DNA of 7,150 nt from Planctomycetota bacterium (GTDB lineage Bacteria; Planctomycetota; MHYJ01; JACPRB01). Made by a program: the position numbers and the translations under genes. Below, piece by piece: positions 1 to 5,919 of this stretch. The notes under the pieces were generated by a model. It was not told where the DNA came from. It worked only from the letters and a program-made list of their open reading frames with translations, and ran no database searches. Every line of letters starts with the position of its first letter. Position 1 is the first letter of the stretch. Where the stretch lies: assembly GCA_023261405.1 (NCBI GenBank), contig JAHFOZ010000282.1:1-7150 (forward strand), read 5' to 3'.

Positions 1-20
1 CGGGTCATCTTCGGGGTCAT
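1..20 (-). CDS. Possible start of a leftward gene, cut by the window edge
   Basis: Only six complete codons are visible (M-T-P-K-M-T), so no function can be given. A start is supported by an AGGAG motif on the minus strand (plus-strand CTCCT at 27-31), six bases before the ATG at 20-18. A second in-frame ATG lies at 8-6. A weak promoter-like pair sits further upstream on the same strand. The gene would be divergent from the zinc-finger gene that starts at 219. The call rests on signal spacing alone. Confidence 0.35.
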
Positions 21-68
21 CGTCTTCTCCTATTCCTATCGGGATTCATCAGATCCGGGGGAGATCAC

Positions 69-98
69 ACTATATAACGACGGGGGTTCCGGGGCGAA
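69..98 (-). promoter_or_regulatory. Candidate sigma-70-type promoter for the leftward edge gene
   Basis: On the minus strand a TATAGT box (plus 69-74, five of six matches to TATAAT) is preceded by TTCGCC (plus 93-98, three of six matches to TTGACA) with an 18-base spacer. Transcription would start near 62, giving a leader of about 40 bases before the ATG at 20. This AT-rich patch stands out in a GC-rich region. The -35 is poor, so the call is tentative. Confidence 0.3.
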
Positions 99-143
99 GA
101 GAAAAACGCCGCAAGTCGAGAATCGGCCCGTCTCTCACTTTCC

Positions 144-173
144 TTGAACCCCCATTATGGGCCTACGTATAAT
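144..173 (+). promoter_or_regulatory. Sigma-70-type promoter for the zinc-finger/TM gene
   Basis: A perfect TATAAT -10 box lies at 168-173. TTGAAC at 144-149 is a -35 candidate (TTGA matches the consensus), with an 18-base spacer. Transcription would begin near 180, leaving a leader of about 39 bases that contains the ribosome binding site at 207-213. The TTG of the -35 box is also an in-frame start candidate for the downstream gene. A promoter here argues against translation from that TTG. Confidence 0.65.
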
Positions 174-206
174 CAGAGGGTTCAAGAGGTCCCATCCGGA
201 AGAGCT

Positions 207-213
207 GGAGGTG
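207..213 (+). promoter_or_regulatory. Ribosome binding site that decides the GTG start at 219
   Basis: GGAGGTG is a strong anti-Shine-Dalgarno match with a five-base spacer to the GTG at 219. No comparable motif precedes the upstream in-frame TTG at 144, so translation very probably starts at 219. This places the CPxC finger seven residues from the N-terminus, as is usual for this protein type. Confidence 0.75.
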
Positions 214-218
214 GTGCC

Positions 219-1499
219 GTGGCCAAGTTGATCAAGTGTCCTCGTTGCCAGTCGCAGGTTGACGTGACCAACCTGGCGGGCGGTTCCACGGTCCGCTGCC
301 CCGACTGCGGCGCGATGGCCCGCATCCCCACCGGCAACACGGCCATCCGCCCCGCGGCCCCCGCGGTGCTCCCCGAGCCCGACCCGGCCTCCGGAGGCGG
401 CAGCCGTCCCACCAAGGTCCGCAATCGCCAGACCAACCTCTTCAAGAAGATGTCCGGCGTCAAGGGCCCCGGCGAGAAGAACGTCACCCGCGTCCGCCGC
501 GAAGGCTCCGAACGCGGCGGTTCCGGGGCCCCCCCGAAATCGAATGCCCCCATGGTGATCGGCATCTGCGCGGGCGCCGTGGTGCTGATCGGCGCGGTGG
601 CTTTCTTTGCCATGCACAAGGGGGAGAAGGACGAGAAGGTGCCGGCGAAATCGACCGCCAAGAAGTCCCCGGCCTCGTCAAAGGCTGGCTCCGCCACCCA
701 TCCCACGTCGCCTCCTCCGCCCCCGCCGACCGGCCCCGCCGCGGCGTTTGAGACCGGGGCACGGGCCAAGGCCGGGGTGGGAAAGGAGATCCCCTCCATG
801 CCGATCACGGACGAAATGCGGGGCAACTACGAGGCCCTGGCTTCCTCAGGCAAGGTCGCGGAGATCGTCGCCGCGGACTACCAGTGGATCTACTGCGCGA
901 TCGACGGGATCCTCAGCGACAGCGAGCCCATCGCCAGGAATTCCCTGCTCGCCCTCAACGAGATTTCAAAGAAGCGCAAGATCACCGCAGGCGAAACCTC
1001 CATGAGCAGCTTTTTTTCCGTCCAGGTGCGGGTCGATGCGTACGGTTTCTGGGCGGGGCCGAATTTTCATCTCAACCTGATCCAGCGGAACGCCATCAAG
1101 GAGTGGGCCACGGCGGCGGGCGGCCAGGTCGGCAGCGTCACCGCGACTCCCAACAACCCCAGCCCCATTCCCGCCCCCGCCCCCTCACCCGTCCCCGGGG
1201 CCACGCCCGCCTCCGCCGGGGGCTCCGCCGAGTGGGACCGTATCATGCAGGACCTCCGATCCGGAAGTTTCGACGACCCTGCCCAGACGGCCTACAACGC
1301 CTTCCGGCTGGTCGAGGCCAAGGGGAAGCCCGGGTGGGCCAAGCTGATCGAGTACATCGACAACGAGGATCCCGGCATCGGGGGCGCCGCCGTCCAGGCC
1401 CTCATCCGCCTCACCAAGCGCGACAGCCCCGCCCCCAAGGAGAACACCAAGGCCAAGATCAAGGAAGACTGGAAGGGCTGGTACAACGCCAGCCCGTAG
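219..1499 (+). CDS. Zinc-finger, single-pass membrane protein with HEAT-like repeats
   Basis: No specific function is recognised. The start is the GTG at 219, five bases after GGAGGTG at 207-213. The open frame extends up to a TTG at 144, but that codon lies in the promoter. The product is 426 residues. Residues 5-37 form a CPxC...CPxC finger (Cys7, Cys10, Cys27, Cys30) of the MJ0042/zinc-ribbon kind found at the N-terminus of many planctomycete membrane proteins. A basic linker follows, then one transmembrane helix at about 111-132, then a Lys/Ala/Pro-rich stretch with a run of six prolines at 165-170. The C-terminal region holds two similar helical units: about 203-298, containing ILSDSEPIARNSLLALNEISKK, and about 338-423, containing IEYIDNEDPGIGGAAVQALIRL. 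They are separated by a Pro/Ala-rich linker (312-330). Each unit resembles HEAT repeats and ends with an IKEW or IKEDW helix. The likely topology is finger in the cytoplasm and repeats outside. The coding call is firm; the role is unknown. Confidence 0.85.
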   Translation: MAKLIKCPRCQSQVDVTNLAGGSTVRCPDCGAMARIPTGNTAIRPAAPAVLPEPDPASGGGSRPTKVRNRQTNLFKKMSGVKGPGEKNVTRVRREGSERGGSGAPPKSNAPMVIGICAGAVVLIGAVAFFAMHKGEKDEKVPAKSTAKKSPASSKAGSATHPTSPPPPPPTGPAAAFETGARAKAGVGKEIPSMPITDEMRGNYEALASSGKVAEIVAADYQWIYCAIDGILSDSEPIARNSLLALNEISKKRKITAGETSMSSFFSVQVRVDAYGFWAGPNFHLNLIQRNAIKEWATAAGGQVGSVTATPNNPSPIPAPAPSPVPGATPASAGGSAEWDRIMQDLRSGSFDDPAQTAYNAFRLVEAKGKPGWAKLIEYIDNEDPGIGGAAVQALIRLTKRDSPAPKENTKAKIKEDWKGWYNASP

Positions 1500-1501
1500 C
1501 A

Positions 1502-1538
1502 CCGCTGGGGCATTCCGCCACACATACCCCATGGGCGG
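1502..1538 (+). terminator. Weak stem-loop after the zinc-finger gene
   Basis: CCGCTGGGG (1502-1510) can pair with CCCCA (1527-1531) and then GCGG (1535-1538), leaving a three-base bulge (1532-1534) and a 16-base loop. It starts three bases after the stop codon. No T-run follows, so it could be a factor-assisted terminator or a chance pairing in GC-rich DNA. A 10-base palindrome, GGGCGCGCCC, lies just beyond at 1538-1547. Confidence 0.25.
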
Positions 1539-1581
1539 GGCGCGCCCGGTGCGATTCCCTCTTCCTTTTCCCGTCTTTCGA

Positions 1582-1598
1582 TTGGCATGAACCTTGCG
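1582..1598 (+). promoter_or_regulatory. Candidate sigma-54 (-24/-12) promoter
   Basis: TTGGCATG-AACC-TTGCG matches the RpoN consensus (TGGCACG-N4-TTGCW) closely. GG is at 1584-1585 and GC at 1596-1597, with the required ten bases between them. Transcription would start near 1609, about 35 bases before the ATG at 1644. An in-frame ATG at 1587 lies inside this element and is unlikely to be used. No enhancer site is evident in the 80 bases upstream except possibly the palindrome at 1538-1547. TTGGCA could also serve as a sigma-70 -35 box, but no fitting -10 is seen. Confidence 0.4.
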
Positions 1599-1643
1599 CT
1601 GCCTCCTCCGTTAGTTGATACCACCTGCATGAGGGAGCAAGCC

Positions 1644-3290
1644 ATGAGCGATGGGAATGCGGATCTCGACGAACTCCAGCAGTATCAGGAGACGACGGCC
1701 CAGGGCCGCACGCGGCTTTTCTCCAACGCGCCCTGGTGGGTCATCTCGGCGGGGCTCCACGTCGTCCTCCTCCTGGGAGCCGCGCTCGTGTATGTCGAGA
1801 GCCTACACGGGATTGAAACGGGCCCTACCGACATCGTGATGCACATCCCCGGTCCCCCCAAGATCGTCGAGTTCGACCTCCCGCGGGACGAATTCACGCG
1901 CAAGGGCATCCCCAGGGACGAGCCCAACTCGCCCGCTTCCAACGACGAGCCGATCATCTTCTTCCCCGACGCGAAGCCCTCCGATCACAACGAGAGCGAC
2001 GACAACGAGGACACCCGGCAGATGAAGGGGGATTCGAGGAACTTCCTCAGCCACATCCCGGGGCAGTCCACCGGCTTCCGGGGAACCCAGCTCTCCAAGG
2101 TGCCCGGAGTCTACTCCAGCATGGGGGTCGGAGGGGGCGGGGGCGGCAGCGGCCGCTATGGCGGACGTTTCGGCGGCAGGGAGAACTTGTACAAGAGAGG
2201 CGGCGGAAGCATCGCCACGGAAAGCGCGGTCACCGCCGCCCTCAAGTGGCTCGCCCGGCACCAGAATGCCGACGGCTCCTGGGGCGCCTCCTTCCCCGAT
2301 CGCTGCGCCTCCGCCCGTTGCACCGGCACGGGCCAGCGCGAGTTCGACCCCGGCGTCACGGGCCTCTCGCTCCTGGCCTTCCTCGGCGCCGGCTACACCC
2401 AGCTCTCCAAGCCCGAGCAGGATCCCGTGATCCCGGGCGAGGTGCTCGATTTCGGACCGGTGGTCCGCAAGGGTCTCCAGTGGCTCATGGCCCACCAGGA
2501 TCCTGAAGGCTGCCTCGGCGAGCGCGGGCCGAAGCACATGTACAACCACGCGATCGCGGCCCTTGCCCTCTGCGAAGACTACGGCATGACCGGGGCGCAG
2601 GTCGTGAAGGATCCGGCCCAGAGGTCCATCGACTTCCTCGTCGCCTCCCAGAACCCCGGCCGCGGATGGCGGTACTCGGCCCGCTGCAACGACAACGACA
2701 CCTCGGTCACCGGGTGGGCCGTCATGGCGCTCAAGTCGGCCGAACTCTCGGAACTGGTCTTTCCCCGCACCGCCTACGACGGCGCGATGGCCTGGCTCAA
2801 CGAGGTCACCGAGACGAACGGCTACTACGCCGTGGGCTACAACCAGAAGGGAACCGGCCTCGTGTACGACGAGCACAACCGGGAGTTCGCCTACACCCCG
2901 GCCATGCAGGCCGTCGCCGTGATGAGCCGGATCTTCGTGAACAAGAAGAAGAACGACCCGGCCCTGGGCTCCGTGCACGCGATCGTCGGGCAGGTCCCGG
3001 AGTGGAAGCCCCGGCGCGTGGACTTCTACTACTGGTACTACGCCTCCCTCGCGCTCTTCCAGTACGACGGCCCCAAGGGCCCCCTGTGGTCGAAATGGAA
3101 CGAGCCCATGAAGAACGCGCTCGTCCCCCACCAGAAGACCGGGAAGGACGCCTGCGGGAACGGCTCGTGGGACCCCGCCGAGGACCGCTGGGGCCACGAA
3201 GGCGGGAGGGTCTACGCCACGGCGATCAACGCCCTCACGCTCGAAGTGTACTACCGCTACCAGAACGTCTTCGGCGCCGGCAACAAGTAG
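1644..3290 (+). CDS. Membrane-anchored prenyltransferase/squalene-oxidase-repeat protein
   Basis: The product is 548 residues from the ATG at 1644, which follows GGGAG (1633-1637) by six bases. In-frame ATGs at 1587 and 1629 lack such a site. Residues 1-29 look cytoplasmic, 30-51 form one transmembrane helix, and about 60-160 is an acidic, Pro-rich linker. A Gly-rich spacer (161-189) leads to an alpha/alpha toroid of the terpene-cyclase/prenyltransferase fold. Its repeats are readable: ALKWLARHQNADGSWG (199-214), GLQWLMAHQDPEGCLG (277-292), SIDFLVASQNPGRGWRYS (328-345), and a late one around 487-538 with NGSWDP. The stretch NDTSVTGWAVMAL (351-363) aligns with the DxDDTA segment of squalene-hopene cyclases, but Asn replaces the proton-donating middle Asp, so classical cyclase chemistry is unlikely. 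The family is common and functionally undefined in planctomycetes. The toroid would sit outside the cytoplasmic membrane, possibly binding ligand or partner proteins. Family and coding calls are firm; function is open. Confidence 0.88.
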   Translation: MSDGNADLDELQQYQETTAQGRTRLFSNAPWWVISAGLHVVLLLGAALVYVESLHGIETGPTDIVMHIPGPPKIVEFDLPRDEFTRKGIPRDEPNSPASNDEPIIFFPDAKPSDHNESDDNEDTRQMKGDSRNFLSHIPGQSTGFRGTQLSKVPGVYSSMGVGGGGGGSGRYGGRFGGRENLYKRGGGSIATESAVTAALKWLARHQNADGSWGASFPDRCASARCTGTGQREFDPGVTGLSLLAFLGAGYTQLSKPEQDPVIPGEVLDFGPVVRKGLQWLMAHQDPEGCLGERGPKHMYNHAIAALALCEDYGMTGAQVVKDPAQRSIDFLVASQNPGRGWRYSARCNDNDTSVTGWAVMALKSAELSELVFPRTAYDGAMAWLNEVTETNGYYAVGYNQKGTGLVYDEHNREFAYTPAMQAVAVMSRIFVNKKKNDPALGSVHAIVGQVPEWKPRRVDFYYWYYASLALFQYDGPKGPLWSKWNEPMKNALVPHQKTGKDACGNGSWDPAEDRWGHEGGRVYATAINALTLEVYYRYQNVFGAGNK

Positions 3291-3296
3291 CGACGC

Positions 3297-3330
3297 GCGG
3301 GACCCTGCGGCGCGGGTCGCGGGGTCCCGC
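3297..3330. terminator. Bidirectional terminator hairpin between convergent genes
   Basis: GCGGGACCC (3297-3305) is perfectly complementary to GGGTCCCGC (3322-3330). The stem continues inward with TGCG (3306-3309) against CGCG (3318-3321), including one wobble pair, around an eight-base loop. It fills nearly all of the 48-base gap between the stop at 3290 and the convergent stop at 3339, so it can serve both genes. No long T-run is present on either side, which is common in GC-rich genomes. Confidence 0.7.
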
Positions 3331-3338
3331 CAACCCCA

Positions 3339-4277
3339 TCATTTCCGCAACTTCTCGGCGAAGTTCTTGGCGATCGTGGCCTGGTCTGTGTCCGGGTACT
3401 TCTTCATAATTTCGTCGAAGATCGCCAGGGCACTCGGAGTATCCTTGCCGTACATGTGCGCCGTGCCCAGGACCACAAGCGTCTTGGCATGGATCTCCGG
3501 GTCCTTGTATTTCCCCGCCGCGTCCCGCAGGATCGGAATGGCGTTCGCGTACTTCCGGTCCTCCATCTCGGCCATCCCCTGGACTAGCGCCGCCTTGCCC
3601 CCGACCTTGGACGTGGCGGACGGCTCGAGGTCGAGGATGCGCTTGCAGCAGCCGCGCGCGTGCGGGTACCACTTCACGTCGTAGTACTGGTCGAGCTGGC
3701 CCTCGAGGATCTTGAGGGCCCCGGCCTTGTCCCCCTTCTCCGCCAGGACGTCCGCCGCCTTCTCGTAGTTCTTCGCGGACTCCGCGGGGCTCCCCAGCCT
3801 GGCGTAGGCATCGCCCAGCATGGCCAGCTTGTCGGCCTGCTTGGGGTTGGAGGCCAGCGCCGCCTTCGCGGGCACGATCTTGTCGAAGTACGCCGGCCCG
3901 GCGGCGTCGACCGCTGCGGCGTACTGCTTCGGGTTCAGCGTCCCGACCTCCGCGAGGAGCACTCCGTCCGGGTCGAAGATGAACGTCATCGGGGGCCGCC
4001 TCTCGCCCATCTTCTGCCAGAGCTTGTTGTCCTCGTCGCTCCCTTCGGGGTCGATGAGCGCGCAGACGTTCTTCCTCAGGGCGCCCAGGACCATCGTGTC
4101 CTTGAGCGCCTCGCCCTGGAACCGCTTCCAGTCCTTCACTCCGTCGTTGAAGAAGACCAGCACCGCCAGCTTCTTCTGCGCCTTGGCCTCCTTGAGCGCC
4201 TCGGGCCAGGTTTTCTTCCAGGGGATCTCCTGAGGCGCCAGGCAGAGCGCTGCGAGCGGAACGAGCAGCAGGTTCAT
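3339..4277 (-). CDS. Exported thioredoxin-fold protein with TPR repeats, no CxxC
   Basis: The start is the ATG at 4277, seven bases after an AGGAG motif (plus 4285-4289). An upstream in-frame start at 4316 would bury the signal sequence. The product is 312 residues. Residues 1-16 (MNLLLVPLAALCLAPQ) resemble a short signal peptide. Residues about 20-128 form a thioredoxin-like domain: a WPEALKEAKAQKK helix, the AVLVFF strand, and RRPPMTFIFDPDG (93-105) with the expected cis-Pro before the strand. The usual CxxC site is absent; the stretch after the strand reads NDGVKDWKRF, so redox activity is unlikely. Residues about 135-312 are TPR-like helix pairs (for example 147-181, 224-257, 265-296 ending in EIMKKYPDT). 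A scaffolding or chaperone role in the envelope is an inference. It is the last of four leftward genes, 54 bases after the STAS gene. Confidence 0.85.
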   Translation of the reverse strand: MNLLLVPLAALCLAPQEIPWKKTWPEALKEAKAQKKLAVLVFFNDGVKDWKRFQGEALKDTMVLGALRKNVCALIDPEGSDEDNKLWQKMGERRPPMTFIFDPDGVLLAEVGTLNPKQYAAAVDAAGPAYFDKIVPAKAALASNPKQADKLAMLGDAYARLGSPAESAKNYEKAADVLAEKGDKAGALKILEGQLDQYYDVKWYPHARGCCKRILDLEPSATSKVGGKAALVQGMAEMEDRKYANAIPILRDAAGKYKDPEIHAKTLVVLGTAHMYGKDTPSALAIFDEIMKKYPDTDQATIAKNFAEKLRK

Positions 4278-4331
4278 GCGAGGGCTCCTAATTGGGCGAA
4301 GCGGACATTCTGCCAAGCCCCGGAGGATGAA

Positions 4332-4880
4332 TCAAGCGTCCGCGGGGCAGCAGCGCCGGCATGGGCGCAGGCCCGCGACGCGCGCGTGCCTCTTCGAGGG
4401 ATACGTCACCACGGTGCGGATGCGCGCGACCTGGGGACAGCTCGAAGCGTGAAAGACCTCCCCTTCCCCGGCTGATACAAAAACGTCGAGCGCCCCGCCG
4501 GAGAAGTAGTCCTCCACTGCCGTCTGGAACGCCTCGGCCGCCGTCCCCACGGAGTCGAAGCGCTGGATGAGCTTCGAGACCCCCAATCGGTCCAGGACCA
4601 GCGCCCCCGCGTCGCCCACCCGGGCGAGCTTGAGGTCCCCTCCCCCCTCGCGCAATTCGTCGATCACGGCGATGAACGCCGAGACCCCCCGGCTGCCCAG
4701 GTATTCGAGGCGCGTGCAGTCCACCACGATCTTCCGGGAGCCCCCGTCCTGCTCCGCCTGCACGGCTCGCAGGAACTTGTGGTCGAGCGTGGCGTCGAGA
4801 CGCCCCTGAAGTTCCAGGACGACGACGTCACCCAGCATGCGCCGGGCGATTCGAAGCGTCGCAGTGCCCGCGCCCATCAT
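4332..4880 (-). CDS. STAS-domain protein with Ada-like zinc-binding tail
   Basis: The product is 182 residues from the ATG at 4880, which shares ATGA with the upstream PPIase stop, so translation is probably coupled. The next codon is also ATG and could be used. Residues 5-122 form a STAS domain like anti-sigma-factor antagonists (SpoIIAA/RsbV): strand VVVLELQGRLDA, then RKIVVDCTRLEYLGSRG, then LKLARVGD. The conserved D-S-S-G loop reads G-S-R-G (62-65), so the second Ser, the site phosphorylated in SpoIIAA as I recall it, is Arg. Residues 141-180 resemble the Ada N-terminal zinc domain: VFHASSC (His144, Cys148) and GLRPCRRC (Cys174, Cys177), matching Ada's VFCRPSC and GFRPCKRC. Ada's methyl-accepting Cys38 is His here, so alkyl transfer is not expected but zinc binding is. 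The product is probably a regulatory protein; partner unknown. Confidence 0.82.
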   Translation of the reverse strand: MMGAGTATLRIARRMLGDVVVLELQGRLDATLDHKFLRAVQAEQDGGSRKIVVDCTRLEYLGSRGVSAFIAVIDELREGGGDLKLARVGDAGALVLDRLGVSKLIQRFDSVGTAAEAFQTAVEDYFSGGALDVFVSAGEGEVFHASSCPQVARIRTVVTYPSKRHARVAGLRPCRRCCPADA

Positions 4881-5371
4881 TTGACCCGCTTGATGATGTG
4901 CCACCCGAAGGGGCTCTTCACCGCGTCGTGCGGCGCGATTCCGATCTCGCCAACGATCAGGCGGAACCCCACGTCACCGAAAGCCGCGACCATCCCGGAC
5001 CGCTCGTACTCCCCGCCCTGCTTCGCGATTCCCGTGTTGGCCATCGAGTAGGTCCCTTCCCCCGGGTCGTCGGAGAGCGCGCGGATCAGGGCGTTGAAAT
5101 CCTCGCCCGCCCTGGCCCGCCCGAGGATGTCCAACGCCTCGCGTTCCATCTGCTCCGGCGTCCTCGCCTCGTTGCCCTTCTTGCGATTCTGGGTGCCCAC
5201 GAGGACGTGCTTCACCGTGATCGCCGCGGGCTCTCCGTTGGCGGCCTTCTCGGGCCTCGGAGTCGCGGCGGCCGGAGGGGCCGCTCCAGCCGGGGGCGGC
5301 TTGGGCTCCGCCTTCTTCTCGCACGCCGCGAGGGCCAGAGCCAGGATGACGGGCGCGATCCTGAGGTTCAT
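4877..5371 (-). CDS. Parvulin-type peptidyl-prolyl isomerase lipoprotein
   Basis: The product is 164 residues. The start is the ATG at 5371, whose A is also the last base of the preceding gene's TGA (TGATG). It lies nine bases after AGGAG (plus 5381-5385). Residues 1-16 are a lipoprotein signal peptide ending in the lipobox L-A-A-C17. Glu at +2 favours outer-membrane sorting if the Lol rule holds here. A Pro/Ala/Lys-rich tether (19-50) leads to a rotamase domain (51-164): VKHVLVGT with His55, the helix ALDILGRARAGEDFNALIRALSDDP (69-93), then SGMVAAFGDVGFRLIVGEIG and the terminal FGWHIIKRV with His158. These are the parvulin landmarks (PrsA, SurA and PpiC families). The domain is slightly long (about 114 residues) because of a loop near 97-114. 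The likely role is folding of exported proteins at the cell envelope. The frame extends far upstream, but that part is antisense-like shadow of the zinc-ribbon gene. Confidence 0.9.
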   Translation of the reverse strand: MNLRIAPVILALALAACEKKAEPKPPPAGAAPPAAATPRPEKAANGEPAAITVKHVLVGTQNRKKGNEARTPEQMEREALDILGRARAGEDFNALIRALSDDPGEGTYSMANTGIAKQGGEYERSGMVAAFGDVGFRLIVGEIGIAPHDAVKSPFGWHIIKRVK

Positions 5372-5793
5372 CACGGTGCGCTCCTGTTTGGATACTCGGG
5401 AACAATGACATGCATCTTCTGGGTCACGTTGTATTTCAGCACGAGGAGAAGCGAGGACTTGCATCCCCCGCACACGAGGGTCCCGCCGTACATCCACGAA
5501 TGCGCCATGCCCTTCTCGCCGCAGCGGCAGGCGAATTCGATCGCCTGGGGCGGCACGGGATTCTGGGTGTCGGACGGGTTCACCGCCGAGCCCGTCTTGC
5601 GCAGGTCGTGAGATCGGACATCGGCGTCGATATAGACGGGCGCGAACGATTGTGGCGGCATGAACGTCAGCACGAACCGGCGACGGCAGTCCGTGCATTG
5701 CCAGTGCGCGACCCCGATGGCGTCCATCGCCAGGTCGCGGCCGACGGAGTGGACGCACCCGCACATGCAGCGGAACTTCGCGGTCGCCGCCAT
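5371..5793 (-). CDS. Double zinc-ribbon hypothetical protein
   Basis: The product is 140 residues from the ATG at 5793, seven bases after a modest AGGA motif (plus 5801-5804). It is the first gene of the leftward cluster, and its stop overlaps the PPIase start by one base. Two similar metal-binding units are visible. The first has F-R-C9-M-C11-G-C13 and W-Q-C33-T-D-C36 followed by RRRFVLTF. The second has F-A-C89-R-C91-G and V-C108-G-G-C111 followed by KSSLLLVLKY. Each is a CxCG...CxxC zinc ribbon followed by a hydrophobic strand, which suggests internal duplication. There is no signal peptide or membrane helix, so it is probably cytoplasmic. No named family is recognised. Its place before a secreted PPIase and a STAS protein suggests a regulatory role, but that is speculation. 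Confidence 0.8.
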   Translation of the reverse strand: MAATAKFRCMCGCVHSVGRDLAMDAIGVAHWQCTDCRRRFVLTFMPPQSFAPVYIDADVRSHDLRKTGSAVNPSDTQNPVPPQAIEFACRCGEKGMAHSWMYGGTLVCGGCKSSLLLVLKYNVTQKMHVIVPEYPNRSAP

Positions 5794-5869
5794 GCCGCAA
5801 TCCTACCATGGCTCTGCCCGGGCGGGAATAGGCCTCTCCCCACGCGCGTTCGAATGGGGGCCGCCCATC

Positions 5870-5898
5870 TTGCGCGGGCGACCCGCTTCCAGTATCAT
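5870..5898 (+). promoter_or_regulatory. Candidate sigma-70-type promoter for selD
   Basis: TATCAT at 5893-5898 matches TATAAT at five of six positions. TTGCGC at 5870-5875 supplies the TTG of a -35 box with a 17-base spacer. Transcription would start near 5905, giving a very short leader that still includes the AAGGAG at 5907-5912. The intergenic region (5794-5919) is divergent and must also hold the promoter of the leftward cluster, for which I see only poor matches. Confidence 0.4.
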
Positions 5899-5906
5899 CC
5901 GCCCCG

Positions 5907-5912
5907 AAGGAG
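5907..5912 (+). promoter_or_regulatory. Ribosome binding site that decides the selD start at 5920
   Basis: AAGGAG lies seven bases before the ATG at 5920. The alternative ATG at 5971 is preceded by GCC-GGC-AAA with no Shine-Dalgarno motif. This places initiation upstream of the in-frame TGA at 5959 and is one of the main arguments for readthrough. Confidence 0.8.
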
Positions 5913-5919
5913 ATCGGAT

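Noticed and set aside
144..218. N-terminal extension of the zinc-finger protein from a TTG start at 144
   Set aside because: The TTG is part of a -35 box that precedes a perfect TATAAT, and a strong ribosome binding site points to the GTG at 219.
1587..1643. Start of the toroid gene at the ATG at 1587 or 1629
   Set aside because: 1587 lies inside the sigma-54-like element and neither ATG has a Shine-Dalgarno motif. The ATG at 1644 has GGGAG six bases upstream.
1803..3197. Long minus-strand open frame of 464 codons opposite the toroid gene
   Set aside because: Its translation is compositionally biased (Val, Gly, Arg, Glu) with no family features. It is the expected shadow of a GC-rich gene on the other strand.
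3660..4475. Plus-strand frame of 271 codons opposite the thioredoxin/TPR gene
   Set aside because: The product is Arg/Leu/Val-rich without motifs, and the opposite strand carries a well-supported gene with a signal peptide and ribosome binding site.
5372..5809. Upstream extension of the PPIase frame to 5809
   Set aside because: It overlaps the whole zinc-ribbon gene on the same strand, is Arg-rich, and would bury a clear lipoprotein signal peptide.
5845..5862. TTCGAAT near selD as a possible tRNA T-loop (tRNA-Sec)
   Set aside because: The bases on either side (GCGCG and GGGGG) cannot form a T-stem on either strand, and no acceptor or anticodon arms are found.
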